IMG/VR virus record: IMGVR_UViG_3300042562_000227 | Location: 1-21,407 of that record | Strand: one strand, 5' to 3' | Length of the DNA: 21,407 nucleotides | DNA from: a virus | In this document: positions 21,333 to 21,407 of the stretch, one piece after another | Layout of the letters: each line of letters begins with the position of its first letter | How positions within the stretch are numbered: the first letter of the stretch is position 1 | Notes under the pieces: generated by a model | The model's database searches: none | What the model was told of the DNA's origin: nothing | What the model saw: only the letters and a program-made list of their open reading frames with translations | Program-made: the position numbers and the translations under genes

Positions 21333-21407
21333 TTATTTTTGTGAAATGATTTGTCTGTTGGTTACGGAACCCGCGACCATGATTGAGTGGATCTTTGGAC
21401 TGCCTTG
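21333..21407 (-). CDS. C-terminal end of an upstream gene (partial)
   Basis: One frame is open from the window edge to TAA at 21335-21333 and gives 24 residues (QGSPKIHSIMVAGSVTNRQI, then ISQK). The spacing to the next start is four bases, consistent with the packing elsewhere. The other forward frames either stop early or run into the fibre gene out of frame. The peptide resembles the end of a beta-rich tail protein, but it is too short to identify. Confidence 0.5.
   Translation of the reverse strand, partial: QGSPKIHSIMVAGSVTNRQIISQK

Noticed and set aside
1-21407. tRNA genes, CRISPR arrays, integrase/transposase, attachment sites
   Set aside because: None found on reading either strand; repeats present are protein-coding or short regulatory-type repeats, and there is no sign of lysogeny genes in this window.

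Overview
The window is a late-gene block of a tailed bacteriophage (Caudoviricetes). Every credible gene is on the minus strand, so the transcript runs from high to low coordinates. Genes are packed tightly: most junctions are ATGA or TAATG overlaps or gaps under 25 bases, and the only sizeable non-coding stretch is about 195 bases (7579-7773). I see no integrase, tRNA, CRISPR array, insertion sequence or plus-strand gene. No tape-measure or major tail-tube gene is visible, and there is a set of ejection-type internal virion proteins, so a short-tailed (podovirus-like) phage is the best inference. The major capsid protein looks like the SU10/DUF5309 family. The host cannot be named from this sequence.

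Layout in transcription order. (1) 21407-20332: the end of an unidentified gene, a small fibre or tip protein with decapeptide repeats, and a 114-residue protein of unknown role. (2) 20339-13397: a probable virion-internal/DNA-ejection set of 354, 144, 289 and 1518 residues. The 1518-residue protein carries an HEVGH metallopeptidase-like motif and a domain resembling the E3-binding domain of dihydrolipoamide acyltransferases. (3) 13395-8554: packaging module with an HTH protein (probable small terminase), a four-cysteine zinc-type protein, large terminase, an AT-hook-like small protein and portal. (4) 8549-7774: four tiny genes in a translationally coupled string. (5) 7773-7579: promoter-like sequence, a strong terminator hairpin and a tandem 8-bp repeat. 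(6) 7578-5014: scaffold, major capsid protein and a probable decoration/minor head protein, ended by a second terminator hairpin whose T-tract touches the next start codon. (7) 4966-1231: a 92-residue protein, a head-tail connector-like protein and an 895-residue tail fibre with an SGNH esterase domain. (8) 1231-1: lysis-like cassette with a secreted FN3-like protein, two small holin-like membrane proteins, a cysteine-bearing membrane or lipoprotein, and the N-terminus of a peptidoglycan-binding/M15-like endolysin that leaves the window.

Together these genes cover DNA packaging, head assembly, adsorption, ejection and lysis. The least ordinary items are the multidomain 1518-residue protein, the two terminators bracketing the capsid genes, a duplicated translation-start element in front of a holin candidate, and the scarcity of Shine-Dalgarno sequences before most virion genes.
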